Source of the DNA: Paenibacillus sp. FSL A5-0031
Lineage (GTDB): Bacteria > Bacillota > Bacilli > Paenibacillales > Paenibacillaceae
DNA: 64,000 nucleotides
Direction: 5' to 3'
Assembly: GCF_001956295.1 (NCBI RefSeq)
Contig: NZ_MRTD01000006.1
Location: 1-64,000 of the forward strand
Shown here piece by piece: positions 23,575 to 32,769 of the stretch (its first letter is position 1; each line of letters opens with the position of its first letter). The notes under the pieces were generated by a model, which made no database searches, was not told the DNA's origin, and worked only from the letters and a program-made list of their open reading frames with translations. The position numbers were made by a program, and so were the translations under genes.

Positions 23575-24630
23575 TTATTTTAGGATTAATCGGTTTGTTT
23601 GACGCAGCTCATTAATCGTACCGACGCCAATGCCAAACATCGCCGTACGCATTTCAAACTCAATGCGTTCGAATTGCTGCAGCAATTGCTCCTGCGAAAT
23701 TTCCTTGCTGCTGCTAGCCGCCTGAGGCAGCAATACGCGTCCAAAGCCAGCAAGATTTGCGCCTAGCGCGATGGCTTTTGCAGCATCAACACCTGTACGT
23801 AAACCGCCGCTTGCAATAATATTAGCCTCGGGAAGCGCAGCGCGAATTTCTGTCACACTCTCAGCAGTCGGTATGCCCCAATCCGCGAATGCTTCAGCAG
23901 CTTGCCTTCTTAGATCGTCGGTGGAGCGAAACTTCTCGACCTGACTCCATGAAGTTCCACCCGCTCCAGCAGCGTCGATAAAGGAAACGCCTACACCCAC
24001 AAGCGCTGCTGCCGTCTCCGCATCAATGCCCCAGCCCACTTCTTTTACCCCAACCGGTACATTAAGCGACCTGCAAACCTGCTCAATCGAAACCAATAAA
24101 TTGCGGAAATCGGTATCACCTTCGGGTTGAAACACCTCTTGCATGCTGTTGAGATGCAGGACTAACGCATCCGCTTCAGCAATATCTACAGCTCTGCGAC
24201 ATGATTCTACTCCAAAACCATAATTCAACTGAACCGCACCAATGTTAGCAATAACAGGCACGGTAGGCGCATCTTTCCGTATGGAGAACGAAGCTGCGAG
24301 CTGTTCGTTTTCTATTGCGGCGCGCATGGAGCCTAGTCCAATCGCCCAGCCCCTCGTTTCTGCCACTACCGCCAATCGACGATTAATAGCCCCTGCTTCA
24401 TCCGTTCCTCCAGTCATGGAGCTTACGAGCAGTGGGGCTCCAAGCTTTTTGCCGAACCAATCTGTATTTAGGCTTACTTCAGCGAAGGAAAGCTCAGGCA
24501 GTGCATTATGCTTAAAGCGGTACCGCCCCAAGCCCGTTTCAATGCCAACGCTGTTTACTTGCTCCTGCAAGCAAATACGTATATGTTCTCCTTTACGCTT
24601 TGCAGTTGCTGCTTGCTGATCTACTGACAT
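23575..24630 (-). CDS. fni: Type 2 isopentenyl-diphosphate delta-isomerase
   Basis: FMN- and NADPH-dependent enzyme converting isopentenyl diphosphate to dimethylallyl diphosphate for isoprenoid synthesis. The 351-residue TIM-barrel protein has the family signatures SSMTGGT, GLGSMRA, VIANIGAVQL, KEVGWG, DAAGAGGTSW and ASGGLRTGVDAAKA. ATG 24630 follows GGGAGGA; a frame extension of five codons is ignored. It stands alone between the germination operon and a 491-bp non-coding region. Assignment to Idi type 2 rather than an alpha-hydroxy-acid oxidase rests on these motifs. Confidence 0.93.
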   Translation of the reverse strand: MSVDQQAATAKRKGEHIRICLQEQVNSVGIETGLGRYRFKHNALPELSFAEVSLNTDWFGKKLGAPLLVSSMTGGTDEAGAINRRLAVVAETRGWAIGLGSMRAAIENEQLAASFSIRKDAPTVPVIANIGAVQLNYGFGVESCRRAVDIAEADALVLHLNSMQEVFQPEGDTDFRNLLVSIEQVCRSLNVPVGVKEVGWGIDAETAAALVGVGVSFIDAAGAGGTSWSQVEKFRSTDDLRRQAAEAFADWGIPTAESVTEIRAALPEANIIASGGLRTGVDAAKAIALGANLAGFGRVLLPQAASSSKEISQEQLLQQFERIEFEMRTAMFGIGVGTINELRQTNRLILK

Positions 24631-25013
24631 GCTTGTTCCTCCCAAGCTTAAACGGCCAGCGCCTTTTATAGCAGCGCCGCTCTCGTTTCGCTTCTCTATC
24701 TTCTATTCCTGCGTATACAACTTGTAAATTTCCTCATCAATAAGCTGAACATATATGTATCCATTAGGTCTGCTTGCACTTTACAATTCATAACCTTTTC
24801 AGCGTAGTAACTATGTACTAGTTTAGCACATTTTTTTGATTCACGCTCTCAACTCCACGACATTGACACATAAGCTGATCCATCCATTCTGATGCATGCG
24901 CTCTGGCGTCTAGAATAGTTCTTCTAATAAATGTGGCATTATAAAGAGACTATCCCAATCCTAAAAATATGAGCCTGACCGCTGAGTTAGAAGCGACGGC
25001 TAGTTCAGTAGAC

Positions 25014-25055
25014 AAATGATTTTTACAATCATTTATTTGAATTTTACAATCATTT
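25014..25055. promoter_or_regulatory. Operator-like repeats upstream of nagB
   Basis: An inverted repeat AAATGATT-N5-AATCATTT (25014-25034) and two direct copies of TTTTACAATCATTT at 25021-25034 and 25042-25055, exactly 21 bp (two turns) apart, sit immediately upstream of the -35 box. Spacing and position fit a repressor or activator site, possibly for the DeoR-type regulator at 27113; that pairing is inference. Confidence 0.55.
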
Positions 25056-25059
25056 TATC

Positions 25060-25088
25060 TTGTTAAACCGTCGAAATTCATATAAAAT
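25060..25088 (+). promoter_or_regulatory. nagBA promoter
   Basis: TTGTTA (25060-25065) and TAAAAT (25083-25088) with 17-bp spacing, 33 bp before the nagB ATG and directly after the operator-like repeats. Confidence 0.6.
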
Positions 25089-25121
25089 ATAACTAACAAA
25101 AGCCTTATAGGGGGACTAAAC

Positions 25122-25847
25122 ATGGAAATGATTATATTTGATACACAACAGGAATTAGATGCTTATGCTGCGGAATTATTTGTAGGTATCGTAAAAGAGA
25201 AACCAGATGCAGTACTAGGCCTTGCAACAGGATCGACACCCATCGGAATTTATGACAAAATAGTAGAACTGCATAAACAAAACAACGTTAGCTTTAAAGA
25301 TGTGACAACGTTCAATTTGGATGAATATGTCGGAATCAAGCCTGATAACGACCAAAGCTACGCCTACTACATGAAGCAGCATCTGTTCTCGCACATCGAT
25401 ATTCCCGAGAACCAAATCCATTTGCCAAATGGCATGGCTTCGGATGTTGAGCTGGAATCGAATGCTTACGATGCAATGTTAGAAGCAAGACCAGTAGATA
25501 TTCAATTGCTTGGTCTAGGCCACAACGGTCATATTGGATTCAATGAGCCTGATGTTAATCTTTCTGGCGGCACTCACGTTGTTAAATTAAAAGAGGAAAC
25601 GCGTGAAGCAAATGCTCGTTTCTTCGATTCAATGGATGAAGTACCTGAGTATGCAATAACGATGGGTGTTGGCTCTATTTTGAAAGCTAATACGATCGTG
25701 CTTGCTGTTCGTGGTGCTGACAAAGCAGAAATTGTAAAAGAAGCATTGACTGGTCCAATTACGACTAACGTACCGGCTTCATTGCTGCAAACTCATGCGC
25801 GCGTCATTGTTCTACTAGACCGCGAGGCGGGAAGGATGTTAAGTTAA
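25122..25847 (+). CDS. nagB: Glucosamine-6-phosphate deaminase
   Basis: Converts glucosamine-6-phosphate to fructose-6-phosphate and ammonia, feeding amino sugars into glycolysis. The 241-residue product matches the short Bacillus-type NagB, with LGLATGSTP for phosphate binding, FNLDEYVG with the catalytic Asp, and LGLGHNGHIGFNEP with the active-site His. ATG follows AGGGGGA. Its stop codon abuts the nagA start with no gap, so the genes are coupled. The allosteric C-terminal extension of E. coli NagB is absent, as in Bacillus. Confidence 0.95.
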   Translation: MEMIIFDTQQELDAYAAELFVGIVKEKPDAVLGLATGSTPIGIYDKIVELHKQNNVSFKDVTTFNLDEYVGIKPDNDQSYAYYMKQHLFSHIDIPENQIHLPNGMASDVELESNAYDAMLEARPVDIQLLGLGHNGHIGFNEPDVNLSGGTHVVKLKEETREANARFFDSMDEVPEYAITMGVGSILKANTIVLAVRGADKAEIVKEALTGPITTNVPASLLQTHARVIVLLDREAGRMLS

Positions 25848-27044
25848 ATGACCCTAAACTCTGCAAACTGGTTCATCCACAACGTAAATATCGTGCTTGA
25901 AGATGGGATAGTTAACGGCAGTGTTTTTGTACAAGATGGGAAGATTGCAAAAATTGTTGCCCAAGATGACAACGAAGCAGCAAACGAGGCTTCAGATGCA
26001 CAATTGTCTATCGACGGAAAGGGAGGCTGGCTGCTTCCTGGTTTTATTGATGTGCATGTTCACGGTGGATTTGGCGCTGATTTTATGGATGCCAGCCGTG
26101 AAAGCTTCGACACCATTACTAAATTCCATGCCTCGCAAGGTACGACAGGCATGCTTGCTACAACGATGACTGCTCCTAAGGAAGCAATTGAAGACGTATT
26201 GCATGCCGTTGCAGATTACCGCAGCAGTGAAATGCCTTACGCAGCCTTGTACGGCGTACATCTAGAGGGTCCATTCATAAGCGAGGTATGGCCAGGCGCT
26301 CAAAACCCAGCTTATATTAAAACACCTCAGCTGGAATGGATGCAGCAATGGCATGCCAAGTGGCCCGATCTTCTCCGTCAGCTTACACTGGCTCCTGAGA
26401 AAAGCGGTGCGATTGAGACCATCGCTTGGCTTGCTGAGCAAGGGATCGTCACAGCCTGCGGGCATACGGATGCTGTCTATGCTGAAGTGATCGCTGCTGC
26501 TGATGCTGGCCTTACGCAGGCTGTTCATACCTATAATGCAATGCGTGGTCTGCATCACCGTGAACCCGGAACGCTAGGAGCTGTATTGACCGATGACCGT
26601 ATTGTGGCCGAGCTCATAGCCGATGGTATTCACGTGCATCCAGCTGCAATTCGTTTGGTGCTCGCTGCTAAACCTTCAGATAAGGTGATACTGATCACAG
26701 ATGCGATGGCCGCAGCAGGCATGCCGGAAGGCGAATATAGTCTTGGAGGCTTAGCCGTCATCGTAAAAAACGGCGAAGCAAGGTTAAAAGATGGCAACGC
26801 CCTAGCAGGCAGCTGTTTAACGATGATTGGTGCCGTACGCTTTATCCATGAGCATACTAACCTATCGCTTTCTGAAATTAGTCGATTGGCTAGCGGCAAT
26901 GCAGCAAAACAGCTTGGCATCAGCGACCGTACCGGTACAATTACAAGCGGTAAACAAGCTGATCTTGTATGGATTGACTCGCAAATGCAGGTTCAACAGA
27001 CTTGGGCGCAAGGCCGTTCCATATACGAAGCTAAGCAAGCGTAA
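25848..27044 (+). CDS. nagA: N-acetylglucosamine-6-phosphate deacetylase
   Basis: Removes acetate from N-acetylglucosamine-6-phosphate, the step before NagB. The 398-residue amidohydrolase barrel has DVHVHGG near residue 67, the Glu ligand in GVHLEGPF, TACGHTDA and the catalytic Asp in ILITDAMAAAG. It starts directly after the nagB stop, with GGAAGGA inside nagB as ribosome site. The order nagB-nagA is the reverse of the B. subtilis nagAB order. A perfect 24-bp stem terminator follows. Source of substrate could be chitin or cell-wall recycling. Confidence 0.95.
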   Translation: MTLNSANWFIHNVNIVLEDGIVNGSVFVQDGKIAKIVAQDDNEAANEASDAQLSIDGKGGWLLPGFIDVHVHGGFGADFMDASRESFDTITKFHASQGTTGMLATTMTAPKEAIEDVLHAVADYRSSEMPYAALYGVHLEGPFISEVWPGAQNPAYIKTPQLEWMQQWHAKWPDLLRQLTLAPEKSGAIETIAWLAEQGIVTACGHTDAVYAEVIAAADAGLTQAVHTYNAMRGLHHREPGTLGAVLTDDRIVAELIADGIHVHPAAIRLVLAAKPSDKVILITDAMAAAGMPEGEYSLGGLAVIVKNGEARLKDGNALAGSCLTMIGAVRFIHEHTNLSLSEISRLASGNAAKQLGISDRTGTITSGKQADLVWIDSQMQVQQTWAQGRSIYEAKQA

Positions 27045-27050
27045 AAAAGC

Positions 27051-27105
27051 AAGAGGTTCCGTGCTCAAAGGTTAGATAACCTTTGAGCACGGAACCTCTT
27101 TTTTA
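27051..27105. terminator. Bidirectional terminator between nagA and the deoR-type gene
   Basis: A perfect 24-bp stem (27051-27074 with 27077-27100) around a 2-base centre, followed by six T on the plus strand and GCTTTTTT on the minus strand. It serves both convergent operons. Confidence 0.92.
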
Positions 27106-27112
27106 ATAACTG

Positions 27113-27895
27113 TTAATCTGTCACGTATACGGAAATACCGTGCTGCTTCATTTCAGCTGCAAGCTCTTCAGTGAGCGGAACATCCGTAATGACGCCTTTC
27201 AGCTCGGATAAGGATGCAATGGAAAATAATGAGGTGCGATCTGTCTTCGTATGATCGAATACGGCATATGCCGCTTGCGAACGCTTAATGAGTGCTTTAG
27301 CAATTTGCGCTTCTTGCTCGGAGTAGGTCGTGATGCCGCCAGCAGCAGATATACCATCAACACCGATAAACATCTTTCCGATATGCAAATGAGCGACCAT
27401 ACCCTCACCTAGAGGGCCGCACAGCTCAAAGCTGTTATGGCGCATAATGCCGCCGGTAACGACAACCTGAATATCGCTGCCTGCCAGCTCCATTGCGATA
27501 TTAACCGCATTGGTTACTACCGTGATGCCCCGCCTCGATTTGATCATCTTTGCAATTAGGAAATTAGTTGTACCGCCAGAGAGACCAATCACATCGCCTT
27601 CCAAAATTAAAGAAGCAGCTAATTCCGCGATATGCTCTTTCTCCAGAATCGACAAACCTTCCTTCTCCGCAAAAGGCAAATCCCTTACTGAATTCATTCC
27701 ATCGTACATCGCACCGCCAATTGTCCGAATAACCGGATAATCAGCTTCCATTTGCTCAAGATCTCTTCGAGCCGTCGCTTCAGAGCAGCCGAAGCGCTCA
27801 ACCATTTCCAAAATCGTCACCCTGCCCTGCTGCTTCAACAGCTGCAGAATAGCTTCACGGCGACGCTGACCCTTGTTACCGATCAATTCAGCCAT
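27113..27895 (-). CDS. DeoR/GlpR-family transcriptional regulator
   Basis: Predicted sugar-phosphate-responsive repressor. The 260-residue product has an N-terminal DeoR helix-turn-helix (about 8-60, with RVTILEMVERFGCSEATARRDL) and a C-terminal sensor domain (LSGGTTNFLIAKMI, VVTNAVNIAMEL, FIGVDGISAAGG) of the phosphosugar-isomerase-like fold. ATG 27895 starts 5 nt inside the end of the kinase cistron context: the kinase TGA is followed by AT and the ATG, with GGTGGAG as ribosome site. It is the second gene after the kinase. It could regulate its own operon, nagBA, or both. Confidence 0.9.
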   Translation of the reverse strand: MAELIGNKGQRRREAILQLLKQQGRVTILEMVERFGCSEATARRDLEQMEADYPVIRTIGGAMYDGMNSVRDLPFAEKEGLSILEKEHIAELAASLILEGDVIGLSGGTTNFLIAKMIKSRRGITVVTNAVNIAMELAGSDIQVVVTGGIMRHNSFELCGPLGEGMVAHLHIGKMFIGVDGISAAGGITTYSEQEAQIAKALIKRSQAAYAVFDHTKTDRTSLFSIASLSELKGVITDVPLTEELAAEMKQHGISVYVTD

Positions 27896-27897
27896 TA

Positions 27898-28854
27898 TCA
27901 GCGCTCCACCCAAGCCTTGGCGGACATCCGCTGTTGGACGACACTCCATTCCGGCAAAGCTTCCCAGTCGCCACGCATTTGAACGACTAAAGATCCATTA
28001 ATACTTGCAAGGCGTACTGCTTCTACTGGGGATAAGCCCTTCATAATACCTGCTAAGAAACCAGCGCAAAAGCCGTCACCCGCGCCTACAGTATCAACAA
28101 CCTGCTCAGCCGGATAGAAAGGCAAGCTTTCTTCCTGCCCTTTGTTTAGAACAATCGTCGTGTCGCCTCTGCCTTTAATGATCGACACCGCTTTTAACTG
28201 ATTTAGCTGGCCTTTAATATGCTCATAATCGTCTGTTTCGTACAGCAGCTTAAGCTCGTCCCATCCTGGCAAAAAGTAATCCGCATCTGCTGCAAGCGGC
28301 AGCAGTGCTGCACGAGCTTCTTCGATTGACCACAGCTTAAGCCGCAGGTTCGGGTCAAAGCTGACAAGCACCCCAGCTTCCTTCGCAATATCGATAGCGC
28401 GGCGAACCGTCTTGCGGCAATCCTCGCTAAGCGCAGCTGTGATACCGGTTACATGAAGCAGTTTAGCACCGCGAATATAATTCTCGTCAAGATGCTCAGG
28501 CAGCATCCGACTAGCTGCCGAATGCTTTCTGAAATAATGAACGGCTGTTCTACCCGCTACATGCTCACGAAACATCATGCCCGTAGGAGCTTCCGAGCTA
28601 AGCTGCGCACGAGATACGTCTACACCCTCGCCCCGCAGCGTCTTCAAAATAATTTTGCCAAACGGATCGTCGCCGAGAGCGCCAAACCATCCAACAGAGG
28701 AGCCTAGACGTGCAAGTCCTATTGCGACATTGCTTTCCGCTCCGCCAAAGCTTTGTTCCAGCGTAGCGGCGCGTTCGATTGACTTATGCTCCTCTGGCAT
28801 AAACAAAGCCATTGATTCGCCAAACGTTACAATTTGCGGCGATGATTCTAACAC
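27898..28854 (-). CDS. PfkB-family sugar kinase, probably 2-dehydro-3-deoxygluconate kinase
   Basis: ATP-dependent sugar kinase of the ribokinase family. The 318-residue protein has GGAESNVAIGLARLG near the N terminus (sugar-binding) and DTVGAGDGFCAGFLAG near residue 250 with the catalytic Asp. The order of motifs and the FGESMALFMP start most resemble KdgK, which phosphorylates 2-keto-3-deoxygluconate; fructokinase or another ketose kinase is possible. Translation begins at GTG 28854 after AGGGGGAT. It forms an operon with the DeoR-type regulator, but no KDPG aldolase or uronate genes are adjacent to confirm the substrate. Confidence 0.82.
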   Translation of the reverse strand: MLESSPQIVTFGESMALFMPEEHKSIERAATLEQSFGGAESNVAIGLARLGSSVGWFGALGDDPFGKIILKTLRGEGVDVSRAQLSSEAPTGMMFREHVAGRTAVHYFRKHSAASRMLPEHLDENYIRGAKLLHVTGITAALSEDCRKTVRRAIDIAKEAGVLVSFDPNLRLKLWSIEEARAALLPLAADADYFLPGWDELKLLYETDDYEHIKGQLNQLKAVSIIKGRGDTTIVLNKGQEESLPFYPAEQVVDTVGAGDGFCAGFLAGIMKGLSPVEAVRLASINGSLVVQMRGDWEALPEWSVVQQRMSAKAWVER

Positions 28855-28903
28855 GTAAAAATCCCCCTATAGCGTTATATAATCGGCGTTATCCATATTA
28901 GCT

Positions 28904-29326
28904 TTAGATCATCGGAAACTTCATGAAGTAAATAATAGCGATGTATAGCACCAATACGATGATGCTCATCACGCGTGCTTTGTTAATGTGTGCAGTTGCG
29001 CTTTTGCCTTCTTGAATGGATGCAACTACAAGCTTAAGCGGCTTGGAAATAATTCCGCCTAGTGCCGCAATTGCCAGGAACAGCAAAATAATAATGACCA
29101 TCCATGCCACCTTGTAATCCGCTTGCGACATCAAATACCCACCTGTTAGCAGCTGCAAAACTAGAAAATATTGCGCAATTCGGTTTGCCGAACGCAGGCC
29201 GTCAGCTAATCCGCCTTGTCCAACTCCGGCAAGCTTAGTAGCTCTACCCAGCATGATTGGAAGAACGATATAGAAGCCCATTCCTACTGCACCAATCACG
29301 TGCAAAAATAACATTACTTTAAACAT
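28904..29326 (-). CDS. Conserved four-helix membrane protein
   Basis: Function unknown. The 140-residue product has four strongly hydrophobic helices (about 3-25, 50-72, 75-97, 115-137), a conserved-looking His in FLHVIGAVGMG, and a short basic loop. The layout recalls the DUF2269/CopD-like small membrane proteins, but I cannot confirm this. ATG 29326 follows AGGAGG. It lies about 50 bp after the kinase start region and is transcribed in the same direction after recQ, with a 221-bp gap. Confidence 0.7.
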   Translation of the reverse strand: MFKVMLFLHVIGAVGMGFYIVLPIMLGRATKLAGVGQGGLADGLRSANRIAQYFLVLQLLTGGYLMSQADYKVAWMVIIILLFLAIAALGGIISKPLKLVVASIQEGKSATAHINKARVMSIIVLVLYIAIIYFMKFPMI

Positions 29327-29547
29327 TTTAACTCCTCCTGTTTTGGTAAAACGTAATCATCCATTCATCGATTCGCAATTGCCAAAATTAATTCTATAAA
29401 TAGTTTATCAGAAACGAGATTTTTTTCAAATGACTATGCTCCTGAACCGAGGTTTTATACCCTTTTTTGTTGATTTAGCTCCGAATTCGTTCCCTAAATT
29501 TTCACACTTTAACTAGAAAGCTCATTTTAATCGATTTTCGGTTGGCT

Positions 29548-31701
29548 TTAAGCTTTAAAGCCGTATTTACTCATAACCCCATGAATTGCAAAATAAGTAA
29601 CTTCCTCAGGCAAGGCATCCTTTATGGGACGCAGCTTATCGATTCCTTGCTCGCCAATGGCATGGACGATCAATTGCTCATATTCTGCTGGAATGATTCT
29701 GCTCCAATCGATTTCTTCACCTTCATCTGCGCACCGTATGATATGTCCTTCAACGGTTACTTTCGTTAATCCTCGTTCCTTCGCTATTTCATCAGGTTCC
29801 AGCCCACTTTGAAATAGCTTGAGCGTAGCATAATGACTTGGCTGCTCATCATTCGTTGCGGCCTTCTTGACAACTGACGGCTCTCTAGCCGCAATAGTAA
29901 TCATTCCTTCGGCTTGACCTTCGCCTCCGAACGATTGAATAATCGAAAGCAGATCTTCTCCATATTTCTCTGCCTTCGCGGCACCAATCCCCTTCACGCT
30001 AAGCAGTTGATTCTCGTTTTGCGGCCGAGCCATAGCGATTTCTCGCAGCGTTGCGTCAAAGAACAGCATAAATGGAGGCACACCCTCTGTAGCTGCCTTT
30101 TCTTTGCGCCATTGCTTGAGCGCATCGAATAGAGGTGAGGCAGCTGCTGAATCGGAAGAGGCTGCTTGTCGAACCGTTGCTCTAACTCTTTGCATAATTG
30201 ATTCGCGGCCTTCCAGTACCGGCAGTGCGCTCGCAGTTAGCGAGACGACTGGATATTGCCCTTCACTTAGCTTTAAGTATCCTTCAGCCACGAGCCAATA
30301 TAGCCAGTCCGCTATCTCTTTCTCGGGCAAATGCCGCATTAAACCATAGGTAGTCAAACGATCGAGCCCAAATTCAAGCAGCCGTTTATCACGCGATCCC
30401 TTTAGTACCTTGGCTGCCATCGTTACACCGAAACGCCCTCTCATTCGACCAACGCAGGAGAGCGCCATCTTCGCTTCCTCCGTCCGGTTAACCGGCTCGC
30501 TCTTATCGAGACAGCTGCTGCATTTCCCGCATGCCACAACATCCGTCTCTCCGAAATAATCAACGATAAATTGCTGCAAACAACGCTGTGTACGACTATA
30601 GTTCATCATGGTATGGAGCTTTGCGAGCTGAATCGATTTACGATCTGAATCCCCAGTGCCCTGTTCAATCAGAAAGCGTTGCACCTGCATATCAGCCGGT
30701 TCAAACAAGAGAATGCATTCGCTCTCCTCTCCATCACGCCCGGCACGGCCCGCTTCTTGGTAATAGGATTCAATATCGCTAGTCATTTGCCAATGCAGCA
30801 CATAACGTACGTTAGGTTTATCAATGCCCATTCCAAAAGCATTCGTTGCAACCATTACACGAATCTCATCGAATCGAAACTTCTCCTGCGTGTCAGCGCG
30901 CTCAACATCCGACAACCCACCGTGGTATTTGCCTGCTTGAATGCCTCTGCGTGTTAATTGCTCATATACATTCTCGACTTCTTTTCTAGTTGCTGCATAG
31001 ATAATGCCTGATTGATCCTTACGCCCTGATATGAAGCTCTCAAGAAACTTTTTCTTATCCACGCCTGTAACGACGGATAGAGACAAATTTGGTCTCGCAA
31101 ATCCCGTTACAAAAATGCTAGGTTCACGCAGCTTGAGCATTTCTGAAATATCAAGCGCTACCTCGTTTGTTGCCGTAGCCGTAAACGCCGCAACGAGCGG
31201 TCGATCTTTCATTCGAGCAATCCAGCCTGCTAGCTGACGATAGCTGGGACGGAAGTCATGCCCCCATTGTGATACGCAGTGAGCCTCGTCTATCGCAATG
31301 AGCGGTATAGTCAGCTTCTCAGATAACGATTGGAACATCGGCGCATCAAGTCGTTCAGGCGCAACGTACAGCAGCTTATATTCTCCCATCATCGCGTTTC
31401 GCATCACATCTCGATATTCAGCTGCTCCTAACGAGCTGTTAAGAAACGCTGCTGATACCCCGACTCGCCTTAGCGCATCAACCTGATCCTTCATGAGCGA
31501 GATGAGCGGCGAAATAACAAGAGACGTTCCCGGCAAAAGCATGGATGGAATTTGATAACAAATCGATTTTCCGCCGCCGGTCGGCAAAATAGCTAGTGTA
31601 TCGCGTCCATTCATAATCCCCGATATAATGTCTTCCTGTCCTTTACGGAAAGAGTCATAGCCATATACCTGTTTCAAGGCTTGTCTTGCTTGTTCGATCA
31701 A
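29548..31701 (-). CDS. recQ: ATP-dependent DNA helicase RecQ
   Basis: 3'-5' DNA helicase for recombination and replication repair. The 717-residue protein has Walker A TGGGKS at 41-46, the Walker B DEAH box near 140 with the RecQ loop CVSQWGHDFRP, motif VI QEAGRAGRDGE, a Zn-binding Cys cluster (CGKCSSC), a winged-helix RQC region, an HRDC domain (about 530-610) and a C-terminal helix-turn-helix tail. TTG at 31701 is chosen because GGGAGGGG lies just upstream, and because a longer frame would run through the mdh terminator. This is the full-length RecQ form rather than the short RecS form. Confidence 0.92.
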   Translation of the reverse strand: MIEQARQALKQVYGYDSFRKGQEDIISGIMNGRDTLAILPTGGGKSICYQIPSMLLPGTSLVISPLISLMKDQVDALRRVGVSAAFLNSSLGAAEYRDVMRNAMMGEYKLLYVAPERLDAPMFQSLSEKLTIPLIAIDEAHCVSQWGHDFRPSYRQLAGWIARMKDRPLVAAFTATATNEVALDISEMLKLREPSIFVTGFARPNLSLSVVTGVDKKKFLESFISGRKDQSGIIYAATRKEVENVYEQLTRRGIQAGKYHGGLSDVERADTQEKFRFDEIRVMVATNAFGMGIDKPNVRYVLHWQMTSDIESYYQEAGRAGRDGEESECILLFEPADMQVQRFLIEQGTGDSDRKSIQLAKLHTMMNYSRTQRCLQQFIVDYFGETDVVACGKCSSCLDKSEPVNRTEEAKMALSCVGRMRGRFGVTMAAKVLKGSRDKRLLEFGLDRLTTYGLMRHLPEKEIADWLYWLVAEGYLKLSEGQYPVVSLTASALPVLEGRESIMQRVRATVRQAASSDSAAASPLFDALKQWRKEKAATEGVPPFMLFFDATLREIAMARPQNENQLLSVKGIGAAKAEKYGEDLLSIIQSFGGEGQAEGMITIAAREPSVVKKAATNDEQPSHYATLKLFQSGLEPDEIAKERGLTKVTVEGHIIRCADEGEEIDWSRIIPAEYEQLIVHAIGEQGIDKLRPIKDALPEEVTYFAIHGVMSKYGFKA

Positions 31702-31754
31702 CCTGTACCCCTCCCATAGTAAACCTTTTCTTTTGTACCTTGAAAATAAACAAG

Positions 31755-31784
31755 AGGACCCTGGCAGCATACTGTCAGGGTCCT
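31755..31784 (-). terminator. mdh terminator
   Basis: Stem AGGACCCTG...CAGGGTCCT with a few-base internal bulge, followed on the minus strand by CTTGTTTATTTTC. It lies 44 bp past the mdh stop and just before the recQ start. Confidence 0.8.
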
Positions 31785-31827
31785 CCCAAACGCATTCATT
31801 TATAAAAGCAGCAATTGAGCTTGCTTG

Positions 31828-32769
31828 CTAGCCTGTTACTACTTGGATAACGTTGCGTACGGATTGAGCAGATTTATCAAGAGCAGCCTTCTCTTCAGCA
31901 GTCAAATCAAGCTCAAGCACCTTTTCAATGCCGTCACCGCCAATGATTGTTGGCACACCCATGAACAAGTTATTATAACCGTATTCGCCTTCAAGCAAAG
32001 CGATAACTGGAATAATACGTTTTTTGTCTTTAAGAATGGCTTCTGTCATTTGAACCAGCGAAGCTGCAGGCGCATAATACGCGCTGCCGTTGCCGAGCAG
32101 GTTTACGATTTCGCCGCCGCCAACGCGAGCGCGTTGTACGATTGCTTCAATTCGTTCTGCTGATATAAGCTTCTCGATTGGGATGCCGCCAACATTTGAG
32201 TAGCGAACGAGTGGGACCATATCGTCGCCATGTCCGCCAAGCACAAATCCGCGAACATCTTCAACGGATACGTTAAGCTCTTGCGCAATAAATGTGCAAT
32301 AACGAGCTGTATCAAGGACCCCTGATTGACCGATTACACGGTTTTTAGGGAATCCAAGCGTTTGGAATGCTGCATAAGTCATCGCATCCACCGGGTTGCT
32401 TAAAATAATAACATAAGCGTTAGGGCTAGTTTCTTTAATGTTTTCGCAAACGGATCTTACGATTCCAGCGTTCGTGCTAACAAGGTCGTCACGGCTCATA
32501 CCTGGTTTACGAGCGATACCTGCAGTGATGATCACAACATCAGAGTCTTTTGTATCTTCGTAGTTGGCAGTACCGATAATGTTTGCATCTACTCCAAGCA
32601 CCGGTGTCGCTTCAAGCATATCAAGTGCTTTACCTTTAGTTGGGTTTTCAAGCGGTGCGATATCAACAAGAACAACATCGCCTAGTTCTTTTTGAGCTAG
32701 CATAAGTGCAGTAGTAGCGCCAGTGAAGCCAGCTCCTACTACAGTAATTTTTTTACGCTTAATCGCCAT
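31828..32769 (-). CDS. mdh: Malate dehydrogenase (NAD)
   Basis: Oxidises malate to oxaloacetate in the TCA cycle. The 313-residue LDH-like protein has the dinucleotide loop [10 protein letters not shown] at 11-20, substrate-binding Arg in [10 protein letters not shown] and the active-site His in [10 protein letters not shown]. The set of active-site residues indicates MDH rather than LDH. ATG 32769 follows GGAGG; the frame continues 31 codons further into structured spacer DNA without a site. It is third in the order citZ-icd-mdh, but a 384-bp repeat-rich spacer separates it from icd, so part of its expression may be separate. Confidence 0.95.
   Translation of the reverse strand: MAIKRKKITVVGAGFTGATTALMLAQKELGDVVLVDIAPLENPTKGKALDMLEATPVLGVDANIIGTANYEDTKDSDVVIITAGIARKPGMSRDDLVSTNAGIVRSVCENIKETSPNAYVIILSNPVDAMTYAAFQTLGFPKNRVIGQSGVLDTARYCTFIAQELNVSVEDVRGFVLGGHGDDMVPLVRYSNVGGIPIEKLISAERIEAIVQRARVGGGEIVNLLGNGSAYYAPAASLVQMTEAILKDKKRIIPVIALLEGEYGYNNLFMGVPTIIGGDGIEKVLELDLTAEEKAALDKSAQSVRNVIQVVTG

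Larger units (their letters stand above)
24631..25121. other. Non-coding region upstream of fni and nagB
   Basis: No gene is apparent. The right end carries the nagB operator-like repeats (25014-25055) and promoter (25060-25088). The remaining ~380 bp, which must hold the fni promoter, shows nothing I can identify. Confidence 0.6.
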
